64,000 nt of DNA from Magnetofaba australis IT-1 (lineage in GTDB: Bacteria; Pseudomonadota; Magnetococcia; Magnetococcales; Magnetococcaceae): the NCBI RefSeq assembly GCF_002109495.1, contig NZ_LVJN01000021.1:552162-616161 (forward strand), given 5' to 3'. Under the pieces are notes generated by a model, which ran no database searches, was not told where the DNA came from, and saw only the letters and a program-made list of their open reading frames with translations. A program made the position numbers and the translations under genes. The first letter of the stretch is position 1, and each line of letters opens with the position of its first letter. Below are positions 7,951 through 18,506 of the stretch, in pieces.

Positions 7951-8655
7951 ATGCTGCTGTCGCTCCTGGCCTATGCGGCCCTGATCATCTTTATCGTCGG
8001 TTTCGCCTACCGCATCTATGTCTACAACCGCACGCCGGCGCCGCTGAAGATCCCCACCACGCCGGCCCCCCTGACCAAACAGGGCGTTGCGTGGCGGTTG
8101 TTCACTGAGGTGGCCTTCTTTAACAGCCTGTTCAAATCCAATAAATGGACCTGGCTGTTCGGCTACGCCTTCCACGTGGCCCTGGCGGTGGTGACCATTC
8201 GTCATCTGCGCTACTTCTTCGATCTGCCCCAATTCTTCGGTCCGTTGCAGATTCTCGGCGTGCTGGCTGGCTTTGTGATGGTGGGCGCGCTGGGCATGCT
8301 GTTCGTGCGCCGTCTGGTGGTGGACCGCTACCGCCACATCTCCTCCAAAGCCGACTACCTGATGCTGGTCCTGCTCATGGCCATCGGCCTGTCGGGCCTG
8401 ACCATGCAGTTCTTCGCGCGTCCCGATATCGTTGGCATCAAAGACGCCATGGTCACCTGGACCCGCTTTGGCGGCATCTTTGACATCCCCGGCGACCCGG
8501 TGTTCATCATGCACTTCATCGGCGTGTTGGTCCTGATGCTGATCTTCCCCTTCAGCAAACTGATGCATGCGGGCGGCATCTTCTTCAGCCCCACCCGCAA
8601 CCAGACCGACACCCCCCGCGAAGAGCGCCACGTCAATCCGTGGGCGAAGAGCTGA
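7951..8655 (+). CDS. dsrM: DsrM-like membrane cytochrome b (NarI-related)
   Basis: 234 residues with about five membrane helices and the respiratory nitrate reductase gamma-like fold of DsrM/HdrE. Candidate haem-b histidines are in GYAFHVALAVV, the VTIRHLRYFF segment, MHFIGVLV and KLMHAGGIF. It is followed 41 bp later by dsrK, its usual partner. The pair should move electrons between the quinone pool and the DsrC thiol/trisulfide site on the cytoplasmic face. It is shorter than DsrM of complete dsrMKJOP systems (often >300 aa), so the label DsrM-like is safer. Confidence 0.88.
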   Translation: MLLSLLAYAALIIFIVGFAYRIYVYNRTPAPLKIPTTPAPLTKQGVAWRLFTEVAFFNSLFKSNKWTWLFGYAFHVALAVVTIRHLRYFFDLPQFFGPLQILGVLAGFVMVGALGMLFVRRLVVDRYRHISSKADYLMLVLLMAIGLSGLTMQFFARPDIVGIKDAMVTWTRFGGIFDIPGDPVFIMHFIGVLVLMLIFPFSKLMHAGGIFFSPTRNQTDTPREERHVNPWAKS

Positions 8656-8696
8656 TCGCCAGCCTCCTGGCGTCAATGGAATGAGGAGACTTGAAG

Positions 8697-10199
<1,503 letters not shown>

Positions 10200-10225
10200 T
10201 TCAGACTGCTTGGATAGGATGTAAG

Positions 10226-10259
10226 AAACTGGGGCCTCGTTGCCCCAGTTTTGTTTTTT
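10226..10259 (+). terminator. Rho-independent terminator after dsrK
   Basis: AACTGGGGC / GCCCCAGTT stem followed by TTGTTTTTT, 27 bp past the dsrK stop. It ends the dsrCMK transcription unit. Confidence 0.85.
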
Positions 10260-10412
10260 GGGGATGATGCAAGAGACTGGGGCTTCGCCCCAGACCCCAT
10301 GAGGGCGCCGCCCTCAACCCGCCAGGGCGCTGCCCTGGACCCGCACGGGCTCTGCCCGTGACCCGCCAGGAGGGACGCCCTCCTGGACCTCGGTTAGTTT
10401 TTGCTCCGTGCT
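10260..10412. repeat. Type-2 hairpin-array intergenic repeat
   Basis: Same architecture as the copy at 1698: GGGGCTTCGCCCC, GAGGGCGCCGCCCTC, CAGGGCGCTGCCCTG, ACGGGCTCTGCCCGT and GGAGGGACGCCCTCC. The ACGGGC/GCCCGT stem replaces GAGGGC/GCCCTC at the corresponding position in the 1698 copy, a paired change that keeps the stem. Confidence 0.85.
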
Positions 10413-10479
10413 TTATCTGATGCTTGGCGCATACAATTAACCTTTTCCAATACCAATGCATATCGACGAGGACCGCCCC

Positions 10480-11211
10480 TTGAGCAGTCAGACACGTCAT
10501 GACGGCCGTCGCCCGGACCAGCTCCGGGCGATTTCCATTCTGCCCTCCTACAGCAAGAACGCCGAAGGCTCCTGCCTCATCGAATTCGGCGATACCCGCG
10601 TGCTCTGCACCGCCTCCGTGGAGGAGTCGCAACCCCGCTGGATGCGCGGCTCCGACCAGGGTTGGGTCACCGCCGAATACGGCATGCTGCCCCGCTCCAC
10701 CCACAGCCGCAGCGGGCGCGAGGCGGCGCGCGGCAAACAGGGCGGGCGCACGTTGGAGATCCAACGTCTGATTGGCCGCTCCATCCGCTCGGTGGTCAAT
10801 CTCAACACGTTGGGCAAACGCACCATCTGGTTGGATTGCGACGTGTTGCAGGCCGACGGCGGCACCCGCACCGCCTCCATCACCGGCGCCTATGTGGCGC
10901 TGTCTGAAGCGATTCACAAGCTGCTCAACAGCGGCGCGCTGCGCGACAATCCGTTGATGGATTCGCTGGCGGCGGTGAGTTGCGGCATTGTGAATGGCGA
11001 GACGGTGCTGGATCTGGATTATGCGGAGGATTCCGCTTGTGAGACGGACATGAACTTTGTGATGACCGGCTCCGGGCAGTTTGTGGAGATTCAGGGCACG
11101 GCGGAGGAGAAGCCGTTCAGCCGCGCGGAGTTCAACGCCATGGCGGATTTGGCCGAGCAGGGCATCCAGACCTTGATTGCGGCGCAAAAGAGCGCGCTGG
11201 GACTGGTCTAA
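10480..11211 (+). CDS. rph: Ribonuclease PH
   Basis: About 243 residues. The N-terminus [19 protein letters not shown], the [13 protein letters not shown] strand and the [25 protein letters not shown] region (phosphate- and RNA-binding Arg cluster) are diagnostic for RNase PH, the phosphorolytic tRNA 3'-end trimming exonuclease. The C-terminal half has [17 protein letters not shown] and [17 protein letters not shown] prefer a TTG start at 10480 because GAGGA is eight bases upstream. An in-frame ATG at 10456 adds eight residues but has no RBS. Confidence 0.96.
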   Translation: MSSQTRHDGRRPDQLRAISILPSYSKNAEGSCLIEFGDTRVLCTASVEESQPRWMRGSDQGWVTAEYGMLPRSTHSRSGREAARGKQGGRTLEIQRLIGRSIRSVVNLNTLGKRTIWLDCDVLQADGGTRTASITGAYVALSEAIHKLLNSGALRDNPLMDSLAAVSCGIVNGETVLDLDYAEDSACETDMNFVMTGSGQFVEIQGTAEEKPFSRAEFNAMADLAEQGIQTLIAAQKSALGLV

Positions 11212-11230
11212 AGCCGCAGCAAAGCAGAAT

Positions 11231-11258
11231 AAAAAAACCGCCTGATGGCGGTTTTTTT
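11231..11258 (+). terminator. Rho-independent terminator after rph
   Basis: AAAAAAACCGCC-TGAT-GGCGGTTTTTTT, a perfect stem with T-run, 19 bp after the stop codon. Confidence 0.92.
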
Positions 11259-11284
11259 ATGCCCGCACCACTCCGATGCAGAAG

Positions 11285-11465
11285 TGTGTGCGGGAAAGAG
11301 GTAAAGCGAGCGCTCTGTAAGGGGACAAATTGCCAAAGGCAATTTGGCGGGATTCTTAAGGGTCTGTGACCCTTAAGCGGGTGCAGGGCAGCGCCCTGCC
11401 GGGTCCAGGGCGGCGCCCTGGTGGGGTCTGGGGCAAAGCCCCAGTCTCTTTACTCTTTCATCATT
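11285..11465. repeat. Type-2 related hairpin-array repeat
   Basis: Starts with GTGTGCGGGAAAGAGG, then AAATTGCCAAAGGCAATTT, CTTAAGGGTCTGTGACCCTTAAG, CAGGGCAGCGCCCTG, CAGGGCGGCGCCCTG and CTGGGGCAAAGCCCCAG hairpins. The copy at 54752 shares the same first half. It fills the rph-rpe convergent gap. Confidence 0.85.
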
Positions 11466-11491
11466 AAGCGCGTCATAAGACCCTACCTGCC

Positions 11492-12157
11492 TCAACCCAG
11501 CGCTTTTTGCGCTTCGGATTTGAGCGCGGCGATGACGGTTGCATAGTCAGGTTGGGAGAACACCGCCGAGCCCGCCACGAAGACGTCGGCGCCCGCCGCC
11601 GCGATGGGGCCGATATTGTCGGGCTTGACGCCGCCATCCACCTGCAACTCGATATCGCGCCCGGAAGCGGTGATCATTTTGCGCACGGTGCGGATCTTCT
11701 CCAACGAAGCCGGAATGAAGCTCTGACCGCCAAAGCCGGGGTTGACGCTCATAATCAGCACCAGATCCACCAAGTGAATCACATGCTCCAGGCAGTTCAA
11801 CGGGGTGGCGGGGTTGAACGACAGCCCCGCTTTCTTGCCGTTTTCGCGGATCAGGTTGAGGGTGCGGTCCAGATGCTTGGTGGCCTCGGCGTGAACGGTG
11901 ATGATGTCCGACCCGGCGGCGGCGAATTCGGGGATATAGGGATCCACCGGTTCGATCATCAGGTGCACGTCCAGCGGCTTTGTGGCCACCGGTTTGAGGG
12001 ATTTGACCACCGGCGGGCCGATGGTGAGGTTGGGCACGAAGTGGCCATCCATCACATCCACATGGATGTAGTCGGCGCCAGCGGCCTCCACGGCGCGGAT
12101 CTCTTCGCCCAGGCGGGCGAAGTCGGCGGAGAGAATGGAGGGGGCGATTTTGATCAT
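11492..12157 (-). CDS. rpe: Ribulose-phosphate 3-epimerase
   Basis: 221 residues, standard size. TIM-barrel signature motifs are present: [46 protein letters not shown] and [19 protein letters not shown], which include the metal ligands and catalytic Asp pair. It interconverts ribulose-5-phosphate and xylulose-5-phosphate in the pentose phosphate or Calvin cycle. No adjacent Calvin-cycle gene indicates which. Probably monocistronic, with the caspase-like gene upstream on the same strand 86 bp away. Confidence 0.97.
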   Translation of the reverse strand: MIKIAPSILSADFARLGEEIRAVEAAGADYIHVDVMDGHFVPNLTIGPPVVKSLKPVATKPLDVHLMIEPVDPYIPEFAAAGSDIITVHAEATKHLDRTLNLIRENGKKAGLSFNPATPLNCLEHVIHLVDLVLIMSVNPGFGGQSFIPASLEKIRTVRKMITASGRDIELQVDGGVKPDNIGPIAAAGADVFVAGSAVFSQPDYATVIAALKSEAQKALG

Positions 12158-12242
12158 GGATTGGGTTCCACAGTGGGTTGAAGGGGATGAAGGGGATGAA
12201 GGGGCTCAGTTCTAGGGGAAGTGGGCGCAATTTTCAACCGAA

Positions 12243-13409
12243 TCATGGGCTCTTCTCACGCGTCATCACATATTCGCCGCTGGTTAGCCCGGAGACCCAT
12301 TTGACTTGAATGGCCCCACTGGCCAGTCGCGTATAGGTCGCCGTGCCGCCTATCCAGAACAGCGGCGCCCGGATGTGTTTAAATTCGAATGTGATCACAT
12401 CGGGCGTGGTTTGCGTGATGTTGTGCGCGTTCCAGTCCGCCTTGTCGCCCTTGAAGGAGATGGCGGTGACCTGTTTGGCGTCGCCGCTGATGCTGATCAC
12501 CCCTGTGTCCCACTGGTCGGACATGCGCCAGACGCCAACAAAGGGGTTGGCCGGAGCGGACGCGGCGTTCGGAGTAGCGTCTGGATTGGCCCACGGGGCG
12601 GGCGCCGTAACCACAGGCGCGCCATCGCCGGGGGTAAAGGCGAACGAACCCACCAGGGAGGAGGACTCCCAGGGCGTCTGTTTACCCGTTGTTTCCGCCA
12701 AAACGCCGATTCTGACGTTTTTAAAGGTCTGCTCTATAGGTTGCCCTGGAATACGCATCTGCGTGAGCAGATGGCGCGTATAGGGGCTATTGCGGCCCTG
12801 CCCATCGGCGGCCACGCTGCCGGGGCTGGTGGCGTAGGCGATGAGGGTCCCGGTGGGGGCGTCCATACGCGCCAGTCCGCTATTGCCGGAGCGGAAGCTG
12901 CGGGCAAAGGGGTTATTGCGGCAGGCGTCGAGAATGACGATGTTGAGGCCGTTATGAGCGCTGGCCATTTTACGCAACGGCAGGTCGGCGGCCACCGCCT
13001 CATCGGGGAGTTCATCCTCGCGGGCGATGTCGGCGCCAATGGGAATCAGATAGTTGCGGCCATTGGACTGCATGCCGTGGCCCGCATAGTAGAACAGTCC
13101 CACCCCGTCGCTGCTGGCGATGGCGTCGCCAAAACGGCGGATCGCCCGCCGCATGCCGGCGCGCTCCAGATTGTTGGCGTGCATCACCGTAAACCCCAAC
13201 TCCCGCAGCGCGGCGGCCATGGCGTCGGCGTCGTTGGCGGGGTTGCGCAGTGGCGCATTGGCATAGTCGCTGTTGCCGATCACCAGCGCCACGCCGCGCA
13301 CAGCATTGGCGGGCGCGCCACTCTCGGCCAGCGTCAGACCGCGCGCCTGCGCTGTAAGGGGCGTCAGAAAGAGAGCCAGCACACTGGCGATGAGAACAGA
13401 CAGACGCAT
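12243..13409 (-). CDS. Exported caspase-like (peptidase C14) protein
   Basis: 388 residues from the ATG at 13409, giving a clean Sec signal (MRLSVLIASVLALFLTPLTAQA). Longer in-frame extensions do not. The caspase-hemoglobinase fold is clear: ALVIGNSDYANAPLRNPANDA, catalytic His111 in FYYAGHGMQ and catalytic Cys163 in ILDACRNNPF. A Pro/Ala linker precedes a ~100-residue C-terminal domain (NPFVGVWRMSDQWDTGVISIS...) that looks like a small beta-barrel. The protein would act in the periplasm or outside. Physiological substrates of bacterial metacaspase relatives are mostly unknown. Confidence 0.9.
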   Translation of the reverse strand: MRLSVLIASVLALFLTPLTAQARGLTLAESGAPANAVRGVALVIGNSDYANAPLRNPANDADAMAAALRELGFTVMHANNLERAGMRRAIRRFGDAIASSDGVGLFYYAGHGMQSNGRNYLIPIGADIAREDELPDEAVAADLPLRKMASAHNGLNIVILDACRNNPFARSFRSGNSGLARMDAPTGTLIAYATSPGSVAADGQGRNSPYTRHLLTQMRIPGQPIEQTFKNVRIGVLAETTGKQTPWESSSLVGSFAFTPGDGAPVVTAPAPWANPDATPNAASAPANPFVGVWRMSDQWDTGVISISGDAKQVTAISFKGDKADWNAHNITQTTPDVITFEFKHIRAPLFWIGGTATYTRLASGAIQVKWVSGLTSGEYVMTREKSP

Positions 13410-13627
13410 GGGGGAGCCTGTGACGAAGAGGAGCGTATGGTAAGCGGCGTTTGGCTTCACCATACGCTTTTGCCATGTGGCGTCCAATAGCCGGACGCAC
13501 TGCAATGCTTTCAGATGACACGTGGAGAAGGCTGTTTTCAACTGACGCATTGAGATCTACCCGGGAGAGACAAAACCGGGTACACTTTGGTCATTTTTTC
13601 ACCTATCCATTGTTTGAGATAAAAACC

Positions 13628-14736
13628 ATGCGAACTGTCGAACCGATGGCGGAAACGGGCGCGCAAAGCCAGCCTGGCGCAGTGGAATTTCCGCTGCAAT
13701 TTACTGGACGGGCGGGCGAATACTTCAAAATTTGGATCGTCAACTGGGCCCTGAATATCCTCACCTTGGGGATCTATTCGCCGTGGGCCAAGGTGCGGCG
13801 ACTGCGCTACTTCTATGGCAACACCGGCTTGGCGGCCATGCCTTCGACTATGTGGCCAATCCGGTGCGCATTCTCATTGGGCGCCTGCTGATTATGACGT
13901 TGGTGGGGCCCATGATGTTTCTCAACAGCGGCGCAATGGGCGTGAACGGCATCCTTATCAGCTTCGGGCTCGCTGCTTTGCTCTCCCTGATCATGCCGTG
14001 GGCCATGGTGCAGTCGCGTCGGTTTCAGGCCCGCTACAGTCTCTATCGGGGTTTGCACTTCGGTTTTGCCGGTAAGGCGGGACAAGCCTATGAACTGTAT
14101 CTGTTCTGGGGATTGCTGGTTGTTTTCACCCTGGGGGCGCTCTATCCGCTGTGGCGGAACAAGCGCAACGCCTTGATGTTTGGCGAAATGCGCTACGCCT
14201 CCCTGAAGGCGGGATATCACGCCAAGCACCGCTCATTTTATGGCGTCTATCTCTTTTACGGCGTGCTGCTGGGGCTGCTCTCCTTCATTCTGGTGAGCGC
14301 GGTTGTGATCGGCGGCGCCCTTTTCGTCGGGTTTGATTTGCCGGAGATGATGGCGAATCCCGGACCTGCTTCGGTCTATGGGCGATTGATCTCCGCAGCC
14401 CTCTCGGTCACCGTGAGTCTGGCGCTTGCGGCGATGATCCACTCGGCGATTCTCAACGTGGTGTGGAACAATCTGACGCTGGGCCCCCACGCCTTTGCCA
14501 GCCGTCTGAAACCCTGGCGTATGGCTTGGATCACCATCAGCAACCTGTTTGTTTCGTTGATCAGCTTGGGACTGCTGGCGCCGTGGGGGCAGATCCGCAT
14601 GGCGCGTTATCGCGCCGCCTGCCTGACTCTGCTGGCCAGCGGCGCCTTGGAGGCGACTGTGAGCGAACAGGCGCGTCAGGTCGCTTCGATCGGCGAGGAG
14701 GTCGGCGACATCCTGGACGTGGACTTGGGCTTCTGA
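13628..14736 (+). CDS. DUF898 (YjgN-like) membrane protein, frameshifted in this sequence
   Basis: The N-terminal part (FTGRAGEYFKIWIVNWALNILTLGIYSPWAKVRRLRYFYGN, a DUF898 signature) is in one frame; its continuation (GGHAFDYVANPVRILIGR) is in another. The switch is at about 13831, where TTGGCGGC would read correctly as TTGGGCGGC, so one G is missing. Downstream the frame stays open with about six membrane helices to the stop. The M48 peptidase gene follows after 13 bp, a pairing known for DUF898 proteins. Function unknown. Either a recent frameshift or, more likely, a base-calling error in a G run. Confidence 0.85.
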
Positions 14737-14749
14737 GCAGGATGCATTC

Positions 14750-15766
14750 ATGAAAATCGAGGGGATTCTGCACCATGCCGACCAACTGCTCAGTCAACCT
14801 TGCTCGGCGCTGCTGGGCGAGAGTGGAGATTTGATCCTCACGCCCCAAGATAGCGCAATGCGCTGTATTGGCGCGGAGCAGTGGCAGGTGAGCGATCGCA
14901 TTGGCTCGATTCCGCGCCGTTTCACACTGCCGGATGGCGCAACCTTCGAAACCCGCGACAATGACGCCATTGATGCGTGGTTGGCGGCACAGAGGGATCA
15001 ACGCGGTGGGCGCCTGCTGCATCTGTTGGAGAGTCGCTGGCGTTGGATTGCCGTCACATTGCTAATGTGTACGGGGCTGACGTGGTTTGGCGCGATTTAC
15101 GTATTGCCCGAGGCGGCGCGGCAGGTGGCGGGCTCCATCCCGCCCTCTTGGGACAGAGTGTTTGGTCAGCAGGCGTTGAAAGCGTTGGATCAAGCTCACT
15201 TGGTCACGCCCAGCCAGCTTGATGAGGCGGACAAAGCCCACTATCGGAAGCTGTTCGCCAAGATTCAGGGCGCGCTTTCGCCTGACGCCACGCCGCTGAC
15301 TTTGCAGTTTCGCCACAGCAAGGATTTGGGGGCCAACGCCTTGGCGCTTGCTTCCGGGACAATTTTGGTCACCGACGACCTCATCCAGATGCTGCATCAC
15401 GACGAAGAGTTCATTGCGGTGATGGCCCATGAGGCGGGTCATGTGCGCCATCGTCATACGTTGCGGCGGGTTCTGCAGGGTTCGATTGTGGCGGTGAGCA
15501 TCGCCATGGCGACGGGGGATTTGACGCGCATTGCGGATTTGAGCACCGGCGTGCCTGCGGTGTTGCTGGATATGCGTCACAGCCGGGATTTTGAGCGTGA
15601 GGCGGATGATGCGGCGCTAATTTATTTACGTCAGCAGGGGATTGATCCGCAGCGCTATACGGACATTCTGACGCGATTGTCGGAGGATCAGGCGTCGCCG
15701 CCAGCGTATCTGTCGTCGCACCCGCCGACGCCGGAGCGTATTGCGCGGTTTAATAAGGCTCTGTAG
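14750..15766 (+). CDS. M48-family membrane metallopeptidase
   Basis: 338 residues. One strong membrane helix (WIAVTLLMCTGLTWFGAIYVL) around residue 105 precedes an M48 catalytic domain with the HEXXH zinc motif HEAGH near residue 226 and the distal Glu in FEREADDAALIYLRQQGID. SSHPPTPERI closes the domain, as in the Oma1/BepA/YcaL-type proteases. It is 13 bp downstream of the DUF898 gene and should be co-transcribed. Its last codons overlap the 3' end of convergent bioD by 17 bp. Likely role: quality control of membrane or envelope proteins. Confidence 0.92.
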   Translation: MKIEGILHHADQLLSQPCSALLGESGDLILTPQDSAMRCIGAEQWQVSDRIGSIPRRFTLPDGATFETRDNDAIDAWLAAQRDQRGGRLLHLLESRWRWIAVTLLMCTGLTWFGAIYVLPEAARQVAGSIPPSWDRVFGQQALKALDQAHLVTPSQLDEADKAHYRKLFAKIQGALSPDATPLTLQFRHSKDLGANALALASGTILVTDDLIQMLHHDEEFIAVMAHEAGHVRHRHTLRRVLQGSIVAVSIAMATGDLTRIADLSTGVPAVLLDMRHSRDFEREADDAALIYLRQQGIDPQRYTDILTRLSEDQASPPAYLSSHPPTPERIARFNKAL

Positions 15767-16406
15767 TCGAGTCAAAGTGCATGCTGGCGGCCAGCAGCGC
15801 CTGCGGCGTTAATGGCTCCATCCACGGAATCCTCGCCAGAATCGCCGTGCGCCCATGCTGCTCAATCGCCTCCTCATTGACGCGATTCTCCTCCCCCGTC
15901 AGAATCACCCCAAGCACACTCAAATCCCGACTGCGCAGAACCTCCAGCGTCATCAAAACCTGGTTGATCACCCCCAGCCGATTGCGCGCCGCCACCATCA
16001 CCGGCAAGCCCAAGTGGACCATCAAATCCACCATCAACTCCGCCCCATTGAGCGGAACCAACGCCCCACCAGCCCCTTCCACAACAAGGGGTTGTGAAGT
16101 CTCCGGCAAATGAAAATCGCCCAAGTCAAGCGTTACCCCATCACGCTCGGCAGCGGCGTGGGGCGAGAGCGGTTCCCGCAGTCTGTAACGTTCAGGATGC
16201 ACCCGCTCGGGAGCCAACTCCGCCAACCGCGCCACCAATTGGGAATCGGTCTCACCCGCCAAACCCGACTGCACCGGCTTCCAGTAATCCGCCCCATAGC
16301 GTCGCGCCAACCACGCGCTCACCACGCTCTTGCCAATCCCCGTATCCGTGCCCGTGACAAACACCCCACGCTGCAGCGGCGGCAGCGCCTCCACCAACAA
16401 CGTCAC
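15750..16406 (-). CDS. bioD: Dethiobiotin synthetase
   Basis: 218 residues. P-loop FVTGTDTGIGKSVVSAWL, the YWKPVQSG motif and VVEGAGGALVPL identify BioD, which forms dethiobiotin from DAPA, CO2 and ATP. I chose the GTG at 16406 because it overlaps the stop of the upstream lipoprotein gene (GTGA) and has GGGAG at proper spacing; a GTG five codons earlier has its SD directly abutting. bioA is 13.5 kb away, so the biotin genes are not clustered here. Confidence 0.92.
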   Translation of the reverse strand: MTLLVEALPPLQRGVFVTGTDTGIGKSVVSAWLARRYGADYWKPVQSGLAGETDSQLVARLAELAPERVHPERYRLREPLSPHAAAERDGVTLDLGDFHLPETSQPLVVEGAGGALVPLNGAELMVDLMVHLGLPVMVAARNRLGVINQVLMTLEVLRSRDLSVLGVILTGEENRVNEEAIEQHGRTAILARIPWMEPLTPQALLAASMHFDSTTEPY

Positions 16407-16951
16407 CGCGAACGCTCCCACTCCTGCTGCACGCGCTCCCGGTTATCATTGGCCTTCTGCTCTAACGCATTCATGCGCGATTCGCTCACTCCCAGCGCGC
16501 CGCCAGCGCCACGCAGTAACGCTCTCTCAGTATCCGACGGCTGGTAGTTGGAATCGATCCCCGCATCGCTGGCGATCCCCTTCAACTGCTCCGCCTTCTG
16601 CTTAAGGAAGTCCTTGTCCAGCTTCTGATAATCCGCAGAACTGACGTCACCACGTAACACATTCAGCGCTTCGGGATTCTGCTCCATCACCTCGCCGACC
16701 ACCCCCATCGCCTGCTTGCCCGCTTCCAGCTTGCGGCTGAAGGCGTCCCAGATGTCGTCATTGTCGCTGGCGGCCGCCTCCTGAGCGGAGTCCAGCTTGA
16801 CCTCCTTGGCTTCATCGCCATACACCACCCGCTCCTGCACAGGGTCCCACACCCCCGCTTCGTTCTTCTCGCCAGAGTCAAAACAGCCGCCCAGCATCAA
16901 CAGCGCGGCCACCGGCGCCGACAAGCGAAATTGCACAGATTTGTTCAACAT
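16403..16951 (-). CDS. Putative lipoprotein, 182 aa
   Basis: The N-terminus has a signal peptide with a lipobox (SAPVAALLMLGGC, Cys22), then an acidic, mostly helical mature part with the repeated feel of EQNPEALNVLRGDVSSADYQKLD. No known domain. The last codons overlap the bioD start as GTGA, so bioD translation is probably coupled to this gene, an odd partnership. Envelope location is well supported; function is not. Confidence 0.8.
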   Translation of the reverse strand: MLNKSVQFRLSAPVAALLMLGGCFDSGEKNEAGVWDPVQERVVYGDEAKEVKLDSAQEAAASDNDDIWDAFSRKLEAGKQAMGVVGEVMEQNPEALNVLRGDVSSADYQKLDKDFLKQKAEQLKGIASDAGIDSNYQPSDTERALLRGAGGALGVSESRMNALEQKANDNRERVQQEWERSR

Positions 16952-17030
16952 GGATAACGCCCTCGCATGGCGCGAATCAGGAAGGGATCAACCGAGCCAG
17001 AAGTGTAGCGGAATCTTGCCACTGCGGAAA

Positions 17031-17381
17031 TTATTTGCGCTGAGTTTTGCCCATTTTTGGCGGGAGCGCACCGGTAAAGTCCAGCGCCAAGCGTACGTAC
17101 TCCAGCAAACGCGTATTCTCCGCGCACGCTTGTGGGCCCGCCATCACCCATCCAGTCATCACCCGCCCGGTGATGTCCATGGGCCGCATGTCCGGCTGCT
17201 GCAGGCAGCGCTCCGCCTGCTCCGCGCCCACGCGCAGAATCAGCCACTCGCGCCACACCCCTACGCACATGTTGCCATTGAGCAAAAACCCCACCCCACC
17301 GAACATCTGTATGGGGCGCATCCCCGGCAGATCATCCACAATCGCCGCCAATCGCTCCGCCAGCTCTGGATCATATGGCAT
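17031..17381 (-). CDS. TfoX N-terminal domain protein
   Basis: 116 residues forming only the TfoX_N domain (MRPIQMFGGVGFLLNGNMCVGVW ... LILRVGA ... GRVMTGWVM). The C-terminal TfoX domain of competence regulators is absent. GGAGG precedes the ATG, in the last codons of ogt, so the two are one operon. Single-domain TfoX_N proteins are common and their role is unclear; competence regulation should not be assumed. Confidence 0.87.
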   Translation of the reverse strand: MPYDPELAERLAAIVDDLPGMRPIQMFGGVGFLLNGNMCVGVWREWLILRVGAEQAERCLQQPDMRPMDITGRVMTGWVMAGPQACAENTRLLEYVRLALDFTGALPPKMGKTQRK

Positions 17382-17382
17382 G

Positions 17383-17856
17383 TTACGCCTCCCCAGGTAG
17401 CGCCCCCTCCAGGCGCAGCAGTTGCGTCTTGGTGGTCAGCCCGCCGTCGCCGCTGTAGCCGCCCAATCCGCTCTTGCCCACCACCCGATGGCACGGAATG
17501 ATCACCGGAATCGGGTTGGCGGCCACCGCGTTGCCCACTGCCCGCGCGCCGCTGCCCAGCGCTTGCGCCACTTCGCCATAGGTGCGGGTTTGGCCCGGCT
17601 CAATGGCCAATAGCGCCTGCCAGACACGCTGATAGAACGCGCCCCCGGCAGGCTGTAGGAGGATCGGAAACGGTTCAAACCGTCCGCCAAAGTAGGCGTC
17701 CAACCAGCTGCGCGTCTGCGCCAATGCCGGGACGTCCTCCACACTGGGCTCCATTTTCGGCCCATCAGGCCGCGTCCAGCTCAATTGCGCCAGCGCGCCC
17801 TGCTCAACACGCAGCCAGAGGGCCCCGATTGGAGTCTCGTGCGATTCCACAGCCAT
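17383..17856 (-). CDS. ogt: Methylated-DNA--protein-cysteine methyltransferase
   Basis: 157 residues. The C-terminal DNA-binding/active-site domain has VWQALLAIEPGQTRTYGEVA, the helix GSGARAVGNAVAANPIPVIIPCHRVV with the alkyl-accepting Cys in PCHRV, and SGLGGYSGDGGLTTKTQLLRLE. The shorter N-terminal domain is Ogt-like rather than Ada-like. It directly repairs O6-alkylguanine and O4-alkylthymine. Followed by the TfoX-domain gene in the same unit. Confidence 0.95.
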   Translation of the reverse strand: MAVESHETPIGALWLRVEQGALAQLSWTRPDGPKMEPSVEDVPALAQTRSWLDAYFGGRFEPFPILLQPAGGAFYQRVWQALLAIEPGQTRTYGEVAQALGSGARAVGNAVAANPIPVIIPCHRVVGKSGLGGYSGDGGLTTKTQLLRLEGALPGEA

Positions 17857-17925
17857 CTGTCAATCCTTTCCCTTGCACACAATTTCCGCTTTGACAATGC
17901 GCCCAATTGGCTCGGAATACCGCAT

Positions 17926-17962
17926 AAAAAAAGCCGCCCCAGTTGCCCAAGGCGGCTTTTTA
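17926..17962 (-). terminator. Terminator after trxA
   Basis: AAAAAAAGCCGCC ... AGGCGGCTTTTT stem-loop, 20 bp beyond the trxA stop on the minus strand. The A-run on the other side allows bidirectional use. Confidence 0.88.
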
Positions 17963-17981
17963 AATTGCTCAAGCGGACCGC

Positions 17982-18308
17982 TTACAGCGAGCTGTCCACC
18001 CACTCATACAGCTTGGATTTGGGCATCGCGCCAATCTTGGAGGCTTGGATCTGGCCATCCTTGAACAGCATCAGAGTGGGGATGCCGCGCACGCCATAGC
18101 GACCGGGAACGTTGGGGTTCTCGTCGATGTTCAGCTTCACCACTTTCAGGCTGGCGGCTTTCTCTTCGGCCAAGGCGTCGAGGAAAGGGGCAACCTGTTT
18201 GCAGGGACCACACCATTCGGCCCAGAAGTCCACCAGAACCGGCAGCTCGGATTTCAGTACGTCGTCTTCAAAGGCGCTGTCGGTGGTTTTGATGACATTG
18301 TCACTCAT
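17982..18308 (-). CDS. trxA: Thioredoxin
   Basis: 108 residues with the canonical active site WAEWCGPCKQVAP (Cys-Gly-Pro-Cys), the cis-Pro loop VRGIPTLMLF and the usual C-terminal helix. GGAGA precedes the ATG. Cytosolic disulfide reductant. In a sulfur-metabolising cell it may also handle persulfides, but nothing in the sequence says so. Followed by its own terminator. Confidence 0.97.
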   Translation of the reverse strand: MSDNVIKTTDSAFEDDVLKSELPVLVDFWAEWCGPCKQVAPFLDALAEEKAASLKVVKLNIDENPNVPGRYGVRGIPTLMLFKDGQIQASKIGAMPKSKLYEWVDSSL

Positions 18309-18439
18309 GGTCGTGATCTCTCCTTGAAAAATAACAGCCCGCAGGGGGGACTGGCGGCGATTCGGTTCAACACAATGGGCCAGCCTAATGCCCTATGCCG
18401 CACTTTGTCAAGAAGGCCGCGCACATTGGGGATTCCTCT

Positions 18440-18467
18440 TTGACAAAGCCTGTTGCTGTGGAATAAG
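18440..18467 (+). promoter_or_regulatory. Predicted sigma70-type promoter for tRNA-Arg
   Basis: TTGACA, a 16-bp spacer, then AATAAG (four of six to consensus), ending 40 bp before the tRNA 5' end. Confidence 0.5.
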
Positions 18468-18506
18468 CTGCTTGATTCGGATATGACTAGGTTTCCTAGC
18501 CCTTAA

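Noticed and set aside
13810..13850. Programmed frameshift in the DUF898 gene
   Set aside because: No slippery heptamer or downstream structure; a missing G explains it and the same error type recurs in dnaA and hemE.
17031..17381. TfoX-domain protein as a competence regulator
   Set aside because: Only the N-terminal domain is present and no competence gene is adjacent.
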